Of a DNA stretch of 10,978 bases, positions 1-7,084 are shown one piece after another. The stretch's first letter is position 1, and the number at the start of each line of letters is the position of its first letter. Source of the stretch: Acidobacteriota bacterium (GTDB taxonomy: Bacteria > Acidobacteriota > UBA890). The position numbers were made by a program, and so were the translations under genes. The DNA is taken from contig JADFNY010000084.1 of NCBI GenBank assembly GCA_022563115.1, positions 1 to 10,978 of the forward strand, written 5' to 3'. The notes beneath the pieces are model-generated. The model did not search any database. It was not told where the DNA came from and saw nothing but the letters and a program-made list of their open reading frames with translations.

Positions 1-116
1 CAGAAGCCGGAAGCGTGCTCCCGTAGAGTTTCGATCGTGGGAACTGTAAGCGGGAGTATATTCCCGGCTTTCGGAGACTGGCAACCGACGGCGAAGATGG
101 TGGAAATGCACTCCAA

Positions 117-142
117 CGCGCTGCGACGACCCGATCAGCGCG
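117..142 (-). terminator. Possible weak terminator hairpin at the end of the GWxTD gene
   Basis: CGCGCTG (117-123) and CAGCGCG (136-142) form a 7-bp perfect inverted repeat with a 12-nt loop, overlapping the stop codon. A second imperfect hairpin at 48-70 (CGGGA / TCCCG core, flanked by AAG / CTT) lies 65 nt further downstream. Neither is followed by a U-tract on the minus strand, so intrinsic termination is doubtful. Nothing else is recognisable in 1-134. Confidence 0.25.
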
Positions 143-2402
143 AAGCGCCGCCTCCCCTGCCCAACACCTGATCGAGCAGGGTCCGGATTTCGGGCTGGTC
201 GGGGTCCACGGCGAGGCTCTTTTCGAGCATCTCACGCGCTTTTGCGTGGTTGCCGTCGCCGAAGTAGGCCGACGCCAGCGGGTTGAGGACATCTACCCTC
301 TCCTCGGGTCGGGTGGCGAGGCGAACGCGCTCGTACCACCTGATCGCCTGGCCGTTGTTCCCCATGCGTGAGTTGACCGCCGCCAGCGCCATCAGCATGT
401 CGGTATCGTTGGGGCGCGCGCGCTGCATCGGCATGAGCAGCGCCTCGAGGTCTTGATAGCGCTCGGCTTCCATCAGGAGGTCGATCTGCAGCGCCAGAAT
501 CTCCTCGTCGTTGACGCGCTCGACGGCGGTCTGGAGTACCTCGATGGCAGCGTCGATCTCAGCCAACGTACGAAGCTGCTGTGCGCGGTCGAAGGCGAAC
601 CAGGGATCGGTCGGCGGTGGCCCCGCGTTCATATGTAGATGCGGGGCTATCTCCGCTTCGGGATCGACGGTGAGCGTGTAGGTCGTGCCGCCGCGATCGT
701 CGCCGTCGAGATCGACGAAGAGCTCGTACTCGCCCGCGGCGATGTCCTCGAGAACGATCGTTGCGATGTGGTTGATCGTTCCGTTGCTGTCGGCGTCGGC
801 CGGATCGATGTACTCAATGCGATCGATCAACGTCTCGCTGCCGTTCGAGAGCCTGTAGGTCGCTTCCAAAAAACCCTGGTGCCCGCGAGGCAGGTACAGC
901 TGCTGAAAAACCAGGATCGCCTTGGCCTGGTCAAACACCGGCTCGAGCGCCGGAATAAGATCGTACCGGCCGACCTGGAAGGGATAGTGCTCGGCGTAGG
1001 GATCGTACTGCGGGTCCTCGAAAACGGCCCACAGCAACAGCGGACGCGAGCTGCGCACGACCTCGGGCCACGGGGCGGGCACGTCGATAGCAAAGGATGC
1101 GCGACCGTACTCACGCGAGACGTTGTTCTCGAGGATGAGGTCAAAGTCGTAGCGACCCGCAACCACCGGGAACCGGTCGAGGTACAGCAGCGGACCACTG
1201 CGCAGGTTGCGAGCCTCCGCCTCGTCGAGATCGGCCTGCAGGACCTTCGTGGAGGAGCCATCGGCACCCTTGACCGAGGTGACGATGCGGTTCTGATCGT
1301 CGACCAGCGTTCCGGCGACCTGGAACGTGACGTACCACGAGTCTTCGTAGTTGTTCAGGTTGAGCCGGTTTCCGTCGGTGAGCAGCCCGTAGTGGACGAA
1401 CGGCACGCCGCTCGGATCCAGCAGGGCGATCGCTTGCGCTTGGATCGGCATGGTCTCGAAGCGAACGTCGGCCTCGACCATGCCGGTGAGAATCGGATAC
1501 GCCCAAAAGGCCGTCGGCATGATGGTCTCGGGGATGCTCTCGATGTCGCCCATCATCATCTGCGAGCGCATCGAGCCATAGCCCACCTGTCCGCCGTAGT
1601 CGCCGGGAATCAAGCTCAGAGCAGCCTGGGCAAGCTCGGCGTCGATATATTTCAAAACGTCGAGCGCGGCGCCGATCTCGCCTTCCGTCTGCGACATGTA
1701 GCCGGCTTCACCGCTCTGTATCCCACGCGCCGACGAGACGCCGGACGGGTTGAGCAGCGCCATCGGCCCGTCGACCAGCGGGCTATAGAGGCGAAATTGC
1801 CCGACACCGTTGCGTTTGAAGAAAACGAGGTAGAAAAACGGCGGGATTCCAAGCCGCGGATTGGCGTGAAACCACCACATTTCCACCGGGCGTAATTGCT
1901 GCTCGTAGGGCAACGACTTGATGTTCATTGGCTCGCCGAGCAACAGGTACATCCGGCCCTGGTCTGTCTTTCTTCCCGGGCCGGGCACGCCACGGCCGAA
2001 GTGCTTCTCGACGTGCTCGAGCCGCTTCTCGTACTCCTCCTTGTACTCGTTCCTGGGCGTGCCGGCGCTCGGGTCGCGTACCCGCCAGAACCTTTCCATG
2101 AACTCGTCGCGTTGGAAATCCGATTCGAGGCGCAGAAAGACGTCCTCTTCCGCCGCCGTCAGGATGACCTCTATCTCGTTGTAGAAATCTCGGTACTTCT
2201 CCGCCAGCGTGTCGAGGTCGACCTTCTCGAACGCATCCAAGTCGGCCCGCGCCGGCCGCTGCGGGGCCGAAGCCGTCGCTGCCGCGGAGCTTGCCGCGAG
2301 CACAGCGAGCACGAGACTCCCCACGAGGCCGAAACGGAACGTCACGGCCAGCAGGTGATCAGTTTCTGCAACGAGGACGCGGAGCTTCGTGGGCTGCTTC
2401 AT
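135..2402 (-). CDS. Secreted GWxTD-domain protein with C-terminal TPR repeats
   Basis: A protein of 755 residues when started at the ATG at 2402, which has a weak GGAAA ribosome site 5 nt upstream. A hydrophobic stretch near residues 20-45 followed by Ala-rich sequence looks like a signal peptide, so export is inferred. Residues about 67-167 match the GWxTD domain: an FMERFWRVRDP segment, then GRKTDQGRMYLLLGEP, where Arg replaces the signature Trp. A long beta-rich middle follows. Residues about 600-750 are helical with TPR-like spacing (for example AIRWYERVRL and AREMLEKSLAVDPDQPEI). GWxTD proteins are common in Acidobacteriota and some FCB bacteria and have no established biochemical function. 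It lies 109 nt downstream of the mutase gene on the same strand, so cotranscription is possible. Other in-frame starts are ATG at 2456, 2447 and 2444, and GTG at 2345; the last gives a shorter and more typical signal peptide. Confidence 0.85.
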   Translation of the reverse strand: MKQPTKLRVLVAETDHLLAVTFRFGLVGSLVLAVLAASSAAATASAPQRPARADLDAFEKVDLDTLAEKYRDFYNEIEVILTAAEEDVFLRLESDFQRDEFMERFWRVRDPSAGTPRNEYKEEYEKRLEHVEKHFGRGVPGPGRKTDQGRMYLLLGEPMNIKSLPYEQQLRPVEMWWFHANPRLGIPPFFYLVFFKRNGVGQFRLYSPLVDGPMALLNPSGVSSARGIQSGEAGYMSQTEGEIGAALDVLKYIDAELAQAALSLIPGDYGGQVGYGSMRSQMMMGDIESIPETIMPTAFWAYPILTGMVEADVRFETMPIQAQAIALLDPSGVPFVHYGLLTDGNRLNLNNYEDSWYVTFQVAGTLVDDQNRIVTSVKGADGSSTKVLQADLDEAEARNLRSGPLLYLDRFPVVAGRYDFDLILENNVSREYGRASFAIDVPAPWPEVVRSSRPLLLWAVFEDPQYDPYAEHYPFQVGRYDLIPALEPVFDQAKAILVFQQLYLPRGHQGFLEATYRLSNGSETLIDRIEYIDPADADSNGTINHIATIVLEDIAAGEYELFVDLDGDDRGGTTYTLTVDPEAEIAPHLHMNAGPPPTDPWFAFDRAQQLRTLAEIDAAIEVLQTAVERVNDEEILALQIDLLMEAERYQDLEALLMPMQRARPNDTDMLMALAAVNSRMGNNGQAIRWYERVRLATRPEERVDVLNPLASAYFGDGNHAKAREMLEKSLAVDPDQPEIRTLLDQVLGRGGGASR

Positions 2403-2511
2403 TGGATTTCCACAACTGGGGGAAAGATGCGTTGGAAACCTCATCATTGTACACATCGAGGCCGGCCGTTTCCCGTCCCCCCGTAGCAGGCCGCGGTGAA
2501 AGTGTAATAGG

Positions 2512-4251
2512 TCAGGCGGGTGGGGGTTGCTCTAGGGCGGGATCACGATACTCGCCGAAGACGTCACGCAGGCGATCGGCAACCTCCCCGAGCGTCGCTT
2601 CCTGCTTGACCGCCTCGAGGATGGCCGCGACGAGGTTGGCGCCCGAGGAGGTGGCGGCGTGCAAGCCGTCCAGCGCCCTGGCAACGGCGTCGTTGTCGCG
2701 CTCGGCGCGCAGCGCTTCCAGCTCTGCGGCCTTGCGTTCTTCGAGTCCTTCCGGGATCTCGTGCACCGCGATCTCGGGGCTACCCCGCTCTTCCTCTTCG
2801 AAGCAGTTGATACCGACAACCGAGCGTTCTCCGGATTCGATCGCCAGTTGATCGTCGTAGGCGGCCTTCTCGATCTGGCGCTGCACGTGGCCCGCTTCGA
2901 TGGCCGCGACCATGCCGCCCAATGTGTCGATCTCGTCGATCAGCGCCGTCGCTTCCTCCTCGAGGTCAGCGGTCATCGCCTCGACGGTGAACGAGCCGCC
3001 GAGAGGGTCGATCGCATCGCCGGCGCCGTGCTCGTAGGCCAACAACTGTTGGGTTCGCAACGCGGTGCGCGCTGACTGCTCCGTGGGGAGCGCCAGGGCC
3101 TCGTCCATGCTGTTGGTGTGCAACGACTGGCAGCCACCGAGCACCGCCGCCAGGGCCTGCACGGCGACGCGCACGACGTTGTTGAAGGGTTGCTGCGCGG
3201 TGAGCGTCGAGCCGGCCGTCTGGGCGTGAAAGCGCATCCGCCAGGCCTTGGGATTCGTCGTCCCGAAGCGCTCCTTCATGATCCGCGCCCACAGCCGGCG
3301 GGCGGCGCGAAACTTGGCGACTTCCTCGAGGAGATGGTTGTGGGCGCTGAAGAAAAACGACAGCCGCGGGGCGAAGTCGTCGACGTCGAGACCGGCCGAC
3401 AACCCCGCCTCGGTGTAAGCGATGGCGTTTCCGAGCGTGAACGCGACTTCCTGGACCGCGGTCGAGCCGGCCTCACGGATGTGATACCCGGAGATGCTGA
3501 TCGTGTTCCAGCGCGGCACCCGCTCGGCGCAGAACCGGAACGTGTCGGTCACCAGACGCAACGACGCGGCGGGCGGGTAAATGTACGTACCGCGGGCGAT
3601 GTACTCCTTGAGGATGTCGTTCTGCACCGTGCCGCCGAGCTTCTCGAGGGCGATTCCACGGCGGTCAGCCAGGGCGCAATACAGGGCCAGCAGGGTGGCG
3701 GCCGTCGCGTTGATCGTCATCGAGGTCGTCACCTCGCCGATGTCGATCTCGTCGAACAGCACCTCCAGGTCGCGAACCGAGTCGATCGCCACCCCGACGC
3801 GCCCGACCTCGCCACGGGCCATGGGGTGGTCGGAGTCATAGCCGATCTGGGTGGGAAGATCAAAGGCCGTCGATAAACCGGTCTGGCCGTGCTCGAGCAG
3901 GTACCGGAATCGCTCGTTGGTCTCCTCGGCGGTGGCGAAACCGGCGTACTGGCGCATCGTCCAGAGACGGCCGCGATACATGCTCGAGTAGATACCGCGG
4001 GTCAGCGGGTACTCGCCGGGAAAGCCGAGCTCGTCGTTGAACGACCAGCCCTCGAGGTCGGCCGGCGTGTGCAGAGCTTGCACCTCGGTGGCGTCGGAAG
4101 CGCGGCCCGGTGCGACCCGCCCGGGCACGGCGCGGGCGGCCTCGGCATCGTAGCGCTGGCGCCAGGAATCGCTCGGCGCGCGAAGCGAATCGAGGGCTTC
4201 ACGGTCCCACAAAGTGAGCTGCTGCGGTGCGGTTTTCGTGGGTTGCGACAT
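2512..4251 (-). CDS. Methylmalonyl-CoA mutase, large (catalytic) subunit without B12 domain
   Basis: A 579-residue adenosylcobalamin-dependent mutase catalytic subunit that interconverts (R)-methylmalonyl-CoA and succinyl-CoA, as in propionate, odd-chain fatty acid and branched amino acid metabolism. The TIM-barrel signatures are clear: YRGRLWTMRQYAGF near residue 92, AFDLPTQIGYDSDHP, TVQNDILKEYIARGTY, ISISGYHIREAGST and QSLHTNSMDEALALPTE. Tyr92, Gln210, Arg220 and His257 correspond to Tyr89, Gln197, Arg207 and His244 of the Propionibacterium enzyme. Keeping Tyr92 and Arg220 argues for methylmalonyl-CoA, because isobutyryl-CoA mutase replaces these with Phe and Gln. The protein ends without the C-terminal DxHxxG cobalamin-binding domain, so a separate small subunit must supply it; none is in this window. 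The start at 4251 (MSQPTKTAPQQ) is preferred over an in-frame start at 4296, whose extra 15 residues look non-conserved. It is divergent from moaC. Confidence 0.93.
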   Translation of the reverse strand: MSQPTKTAPQQLTLWDREALDSLRAPSDSWRQRYDAEAARAVPGRVAPGRASDATEVQALHTPADLEGWSFNDELGFPGEYPLTRGIYSSMYRGRLWTMRQYAGFATAEETNERFRYLLEHGQTGLSTAFDLPTQIGYDSDHPMARGEVGRVGVAIDSVRDLEVLFDEIDIGEVTTSMTINATAATLLALYCALADRRGIALEKLGGTVQNDILKEYIARGTYIYPPAASLRLVTDTFRFCAERVPRWNTISISGYHIREAGSTAVQEVAFTLGNAIAYTEAGLSAGLDVDDFAPRLSFFFSAHNHLLEEVAKFRAARRLWARIMKERFGTTNPKAWRMRFHAQTAGSTLTAQQPFNNVVRVAVQALAAVLGGCQSLHTNSMDEALALPTEQSARTALRTQQLLAYEHGAGDAIDPLGGSFTVEAMTADLEEEATALIDEIDTLGGMVAAIEAGHVQRQIEKAAYDDQLAIESGERSVVGINCFEEEERGSPEIAVHEIPEGLEERKAAELEALRAERDNDAVARALDGLHAATSSGANLVAAILEAVKQEATLGEVADRLRDVFGEYRDPALEQPPPA

Positions 4252-4385
4252 GCCCTGAGTGTATCGGGTTTGAGCCGTCCGCCCACCTACGCGCAAAAGC
4301 GGGCAGCGAGGCGCCGCAGGCGCCGAGAGGTCGGGGGTGGGTGGCGGGAATCAAGAAAAGAACCTCGTGCTACGCTCCGAAAACC
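4252..4385. promoter_or_regulatory. Divergent intergenic region between mutase and moaC
   Basis: This 134-bp spacer must hold promoters for both divergent genes, but no strong -35/-10 pair stands out. TACGCT at 4371-4376 could be a moaC -10 element. It would place transcription start within a few bases of the ATG at 4386, which also lacks a Shine-Dalgarno sequence, so a near-leaderless moaC mRNA is possible. A GGCGCC-GCA-GGCGCC hairpin lies at 4310-4324. Confidence 0.3.
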
Positions 4386-4862
4386 ATGGCTGCAAAGGAC
4401 TTCACGCATCTCGACGAAGAGGGTCGGGCGACGATGGTCGACATCGGCGACAAGCCCGAGACGCAGCGCACCGCGACCGCCTCCGGGAAGCTGCGCATGA
4501 GGCCCGAGACCCGGGCTCGGGTTCTCACCGGTGACGTTCCCAAGGGCAATGTGGTCGAGGTGGCGAGGATCGCCGGGATCCAGGCAGCGAAACGGACCGC
4601 CGAGCTCATCCCCTTGTGTCACCCGCTGCCGTTGAGCCACATCGACGTCCAGGTCGAGCCCTGTCAAGACGGCCTCTGCGTCAGCGCCAGCGCCTCGTGC
4701 ACCGGGCAGACGGGGGTCGAGATGGAAGCGCTGACCGCAGCGTCGGTCGCCCTGTTGACGCTGTACGACATGTGCAAGGCGCTCGAGAGAGGCATGGAGA
4801 TTACCGACGTGCGGCTCGAGTCCAAGTCCGGCGGCCGCTCGGACTGGCGGCGATCCGGCTAG
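4386..4862 (+). CDS. moaC: Cyclic pyranopterin monophosphate synthase MoaC
   Basis: A 158-residue cytoplasmic enzyme of molybdenum cofactor synthesis. It converts 3',8-cyclo-7,8-dihydro-GTP, the MoaA product, to cyclic pyranopterin monophosphate. The length is that of standalone MoaC. Conserved blocks are visible: the N-terminal DEEGRATMVDIGDKPET, GDVPKGNVVEVARIAGIQAA, LIPLCHPLPLSH and VEMEALTAASVALLTLYDMC. Lys53, His79, Asp128 and Lys131 align with the E. coli active-site residues Lys51, His77, Asp128 and Lys131, so the enzyme looks intact. The ATG at 4386 matches the family N-terminus; the reading frame is open further upstream, but that sequence is not MoaC-like. No other moa or moe gene is present, so the rest of the pathway is encoded elsewhere. 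Its stop codon lies 6 bp from the stop of the converging glycosyltransferase gene. Confidence 0.97.
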   Translation: MAAKDFTHLDEEGRATMVDIGDKPETQRTATASGKLRMRPETRARVLTGDVPKGNVVEVARIAGIQAAKRTAELIPLCHPLPLSHIDVQVEPCQDGLCVSASASCTGQTGVEMEALTAASVALLTLYDMCKALERGMEITDVRLESKSGGRSDWRRSG

Positions 4863-4871
4863 CTATAGCTA
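4860..4871. repeat. 12-bp perfect palindrome joining two convergent stop codons
   Basis: TAGCTATAGCTA is its own reverse complement. Its first three bases are the moaC TAG stop (4860-4862), and its last three, read on the minus strand, are the glycosyltransferase TAG stop (4871-4869). It may form a small cruciform or RNA hairpin on either transcript, but it is AT-rich, short and lacks a T-run, so bidirectional termination is only possible. Confidence 0.6.
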
Positions 4872-5903
4872 ACAGGCGGCGAGAAGGCGCTCGACGGCGG
4901 CCGGCCAACTGTGCTGTGCGGCCACTTCGGCGGCCGCAGACCCCAGCTTCTCGGCAAGCCGCGCTTCCTCGGTGATGCGCGACAGCACGCCGGCGACGGT
5001 GTCGACGTCAGGCTCAGCGACAAACCCGGTCACGCCGTCCTCGACGAGCTCGGCCGGGCCACCCGAATCGGTGCAGGTGACGACCGCCTTGGCGCTGGAA
5101 AACGCCTCGAGTGTCACCAGGCCGTAGTCTTCGGCGCGCGACCCGAAGTACACCGCGGCACAGTTGGCGTACTCGTGCACCAGGCGCTCTTCGTCGAGCT
5201 CGCCGAGCAGAACGACGCGATGTTCGAGGTCGAGCTCCCGGGTCAGGGCGACGAGCGCCGCCCGCTCGGGGCCTTCGCCGGCGATGCGAACCCGCCAATC
5301 GCCGCCGGCCGCCGCCGCCGCTCGGATCAAGAGGTCGACGCGCTTGAGTTTCGTCAGCCGGCCGACGACGAGGATGGAGCCGTTGTAGTCGTCGCAGCGG
5401 TAATCACGCTGCGGGGCGGGCGGATACAGCACGTCGGAATCGATACCACCCCAGCGCCTCAGCCGCGCCTGGATGGTCTTGGATTGGGCGATCACCGTGC
5501 GCCGATGCAACAAGCGACCGTCGAGGAAGTGGATCGTGCTGCGGCGCACGCCCTCGATTAGCCTGGCTTTGCCGCCGAGCCCCGAGCTGAAGTCATCCCA
5601 AAGGTCGTAGTACTCTCGCATGCGGTGGTTGAGCCATACGACCTGGCGCGGATGGCGCACCGCGTAGGATGGAAATCTGAGGCTCACGACCCGGTCTACC
5701 GGGCCGCCGTCGCCGGCCACCTGAACGTCGGTCAACCAAGTAGCCCAGTACGCTGACAGCTGGCGCCCGAAGCGGTTCTGTGGGGTCGTCACGACGTCGG
5801 CGGTGTGGCCGGCCTCCTTCAGGGCGCGGACGAGCGCCCGGGCGATGACGCGATGGCCGCCCTCGACAAAGGGCACATCGGAGGTCACGACGGCGATGCG
5901 CAC
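4869..5903 (-). CDS. GT4-family glycosyltransferase
   Basis: A 344-residue GT-B fold, retaining glycosyltransferase of family GT4 (Glycos_transf_1 type). The N-terminal domain begins with a Rossmann strand and glycine loop (MRIAVVTSDVPFVEGGHRVI). The C-terminal nucleotide-sugar-binding domain starts near residue 176 with SILVVGRLTKLKRVDLLI, where Arg182 and Lys187 are the usual phosphate-contacting residues, and continues with RIAGEGPER. The EX7E motif is intact: Glu258 and Glu266 in AEDYGLVTLEAF. A GGPAELVEDGVTGF motif follows. It probably adds a sugar to a cell-surface glycan or lipid; acceptor and donor cannot be told from sequence. There is no membrane segment. It starts at GTG 5903 with a good Shine-Dalgarno (AGGTGA, 5915-5910, 6-nt spacer). 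It is divergent from lpxC across an AT-rich spacer, which fits an envelope role but does not prove one. Confidence 0.9.
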   Translation of the reverse strand: MRIAVVTSDVPFVEGGHRVIARALVRALKEAGHTADVVTTPQNRFGRQLSAYWATWLTDVQVAGDGGPVDRVVSLRFPSYAVRHPRQVVWLNHRMREYYDLWDDFSSGLGGKARLIEGVRRSTIHFLDGRLLHRRTVIAQSKTIQARLRRWGGIDSDVLYPPAPQRDYRCDDYNGSILVVGRLTKLKRVDLLIRAAAAAGGDWRVRIAGEGPERAALVALTRELDLEHRVVLLGELDEERLVHEYANCAAVYFGSRAEDYGLVTLEAFSSAKAVVTCTDSGGPAELVEDGVTGFVAEPDVDTVAGVLSRITEEARLAEKLGSAAAEVAAQHSWPAAVERLLAAC

Positions 5904-5964
5904 GAAACGTCACCTGTTGCAAAAAAGAGACACGCGAGCATCAAAATGATGCCTAAATTCAACA

Positions 5965-5994
5965 CTTCAGGTTTTTCGACCATTTCTTCAGATT
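5965..5994 (+). promoter_or_regulatory. Candidate upstream activator site: phased direct repeat
   Basis: CTTCAGGTT (5965-5973) and CTTCAGATT (5986-5994) differ at one of nine bases and begin 21 bp apart, which is two helical turns. They lie about 75-105 bp upstream of the predicted sigma-54 transcription start, the usual distance for an enhancer-binding protein. The regulator is unknown; NtrX of this locus is a guess. Confidence 0.35.
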
Positions 5995-5998
5995 CCTG

Positions 5999-6011
5999 TA
6001 AAATATTGATA
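5999..6011 (-). promoter_or_regulatory. IHF-consensus site upstream of lpxC
   Basis: Read on the minus strand, TATCAATATTTTA fits the E. coli IHF consensus WATCAANNNNTTR at every defined position. It lies between the candidate activator repeat and the sigma-54 promoter, where DNA bending commonly brings an activator to the polymerase. The local DNA is AT-rich, which raises the odds of a chance match, and IHF specificity in this phylum is assumed. Confidence 0.4.
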
Positions 6012-6036
6012 TATAACGATTTAGGCTTGATTCCAT

Positions 6037-6060
6037 AGTGTTGGCATTGATCTTGCTGGA
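6037..6060 (+). promoter_or_regulatory. Sigma-54 (-24/-12) promoter upstream of lpxC
   Basis: The core TTGGCATTGATCTTGCT (6041-6057) has the -24 GG at 6043-6044 and the -12 GC at 6055-6056, separated by the required 10 bases. Compared with the published consensus mrNrYTGGCACGNNNNTTGCWNNw, every defined position in 6037-6060 agrees except the CG after TGGCA, which is TT. The predicted start is near 6068, leaving a leader of about 33 nt before the lpxC TTG. An overlapping sigma-70 reading also exists: TTGGCA (6041-6046) with TGTAAT (6063-6068) or TAATAA (6065-6070). Confidence 0.6.
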
Positions 6061-6100
6061 CATGTAATAAGGTGGGGGAGGCCCAACTCTGGGGGTTCGA

Positions 6101-7009
6101 TTGAACTGGACGCAAAAAACGCTCCGGAAAGACATAGATTGTGCGGGCATCGGCCTGCACAGCGGCGTGCGCGTCACCATGAGGATGCGCCCCGCACCGC
6201 CGAACAGCGGCATCGTATTCCGTCGAATCGATCTCGATGGCGCCGAGATTCCGGCCCGCCAGGAGCATCTACGACGCTCCAATCTCGCGATCACGCTCGC
6301 CAACGGCGATGCCACGATCGGCACGGTCGAGCACGTGCTGTCGGCAGCCGCTGGGCTCGGCATCGACAACCTGATCATCGAGGTCAAGGGCGAAGAGGTT
6401 CCCATTCTGGATGGCTCCGCGGCACCGTTCATCTATCTCATGCACGAGGCTGGGATTCGTGTACAAAAGGCGCCGCGCGAGTTTATCAAGATCCTCGAGC
6501 CGCTTCGTATCGAGGAAGAAGATAAATTCGTAGCCGTCTACCCGTCGGATCGCTTCAAGATCTCCTACACGATCGACTTCGAGCACCCGTTGATCGGCGA
6601 GCAGCGGCAGACGTTCGTGGTCACGCCCCGCTGCTTCACCGAGCAGATCGCGCCGGCCCGCACCTTCGGCTTCCTGCGCGAGGTCGAAGCCCTTCGCCGC
6701 AATGGCCTGGCACTCGGCGGCTCGATGGAGAACGCGGTTGTCGTCGGCGATAACTCGATCCTCAACAACCATCTGCGTTTCGAGGACGAGTTCGTGCGCC
6801 ACAAAATTCTCGACGCCATCGGGGACCTGATGCTCCTCGGCGCTCCCCTGCTGGGGCACGTGGTCGCCTACCGCGCCGGTCACTCGCTGCACGCCCGTCT
6901 GGTCGAGACCATCCAGAAGAACACCGACGCGTGGCGCACGGTCACCTGGGAAGACGTGGTCTACGACATCGCGTCCCGTCGCCCGTATCTGGTGCCCGCA
7001 CACGTCTGA
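6101..7009 (+). CDS. lpxC: UDP-3-O-acyl-N-acetylglucosamine deacetylase LpxC
   Basis: A 302-residue zinc deacetylase that performs the committed step of lipid A synthesis, removing acetate from UDP-3-O-acyl-GlcNAc in the cytoplasm. The N-terminus has the family pattern (QKTLRKDIDCAGIGLHSG). Zinc ligands are His78 in TVEHVLSAAAGLGIDN, His234 and Asp238 in HKILDAIGDLMLLG. Catalytic Glu77 and His261 (AGHSLH) are present, as are LDGSAAPF and the TFGF loop at 188-191. It is a standalone enzyme, not the LpxC-FabZ fusion of Bacteroidetes. TTG at 6101 is the only plausible start: an in-frame TAA at 6068 closes the frame upstream, and GGGGG at 6091-6095 can serve as ribosome site. A rare start codon and a candidate sigma-54 promoter both suggest controlled, modest expression. 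No other lpx gene is nearby; the next gene downstream is the NtrY-type kinase. Confidence 0.97.
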   Translation: MNWTQKTLRKDIDCAGIGLHSGVRVTMRMRPAPPNSGIVFRRIDLDGAEIPARQEHLRRSNLAITLANGDATIGTVEHVLSAAAGLGIDNLIIEVKGEEVPILDGSAAPFIYLMHEAGIRVQKAPREFIKILEPLRIEEEDKFVAVYPSDRFKISYTIDFEHPLIGEQRQTFVVTPRCFTEQIAPARTFGFLREVEALRRNGLALGGSMENAVVVGDNSILNNHLRFEDEFVRHKILDAIGDLMLLGAPLLGHVVAYRAGHSLHARLVETIQKNTDAWRTVTWEDVVYDIASRRPYLVPAHV

Positions 7010-7084
7010 TCCGACGTTCGACAACTCGGCAAGCCTCTGCGGCCCGATCCTCTTGTGGATTGCTGCGCGCCGCACGAAACCTAG

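Larger units (their letters stand above)
5951..6026. repeat. Widely spaced 8-bp inverted repeat in the lpxC upstream region
   Basis: GCCTAAAT at 5951-5958 and ATTTAGGC at 6019-6026 are perfect reverse complements separated by 60 bp. They bracket the direct repeat and the IHF-like site. They may be paired regulator half-sites or a chance match in AT-rich DNA. Confidence 0.35.

Noticed and set aside
639..1895. Long plus-strand open frame of 418 codons, continued by another at 1896-2486, antisense to the GWxTD gene
   Set aside because: Its translation is low-complexity, rich in Arg, Val, Asp and Gly with no recognisable domain. It mirrors the codon-position GC bias of the real minus-strand gene, which has a clear domain and TPR repeats.
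3118..3876. 252-codon plus-strand frame antisense to the mutase gene
   Set aside because: The opposite strand encodes a strongly conserved enzyme over the same bases; the plus-strand product has no coherent motifs.
2512..4251. Isobutyryl-CoA or 2-hydroxyisobutyryl-CoA mutase large subunit
   Set aside because: Both subfamilies replace the Tyr equivalent to Tyr89 of methylmalonyl-CoA mutase, and isobutyryl-CoA mutase also replaces the Arg equivalent to Arg207. Both residues are kept here (Tyr92 and Arg220).
4227..4385. N-terminal extension of MoaC from an upstream ATG at 4227
   Set aside because: It would overlap the mutase start and add 53 non-conserved residues; the ATG at 4386 gives the normal family N-terminus and length.
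6041..6070. Sigma-70 promoter TTGGCA with TGTAAT or TAATAA as the main lpxC promoter
   Set aside because: It is possible and overlaps the same bases, but the spacings (16 or 18) and hexamers are only moderate, while the -24/-12 match is nearly complete. It is kept as an alternative in the promoter entry.
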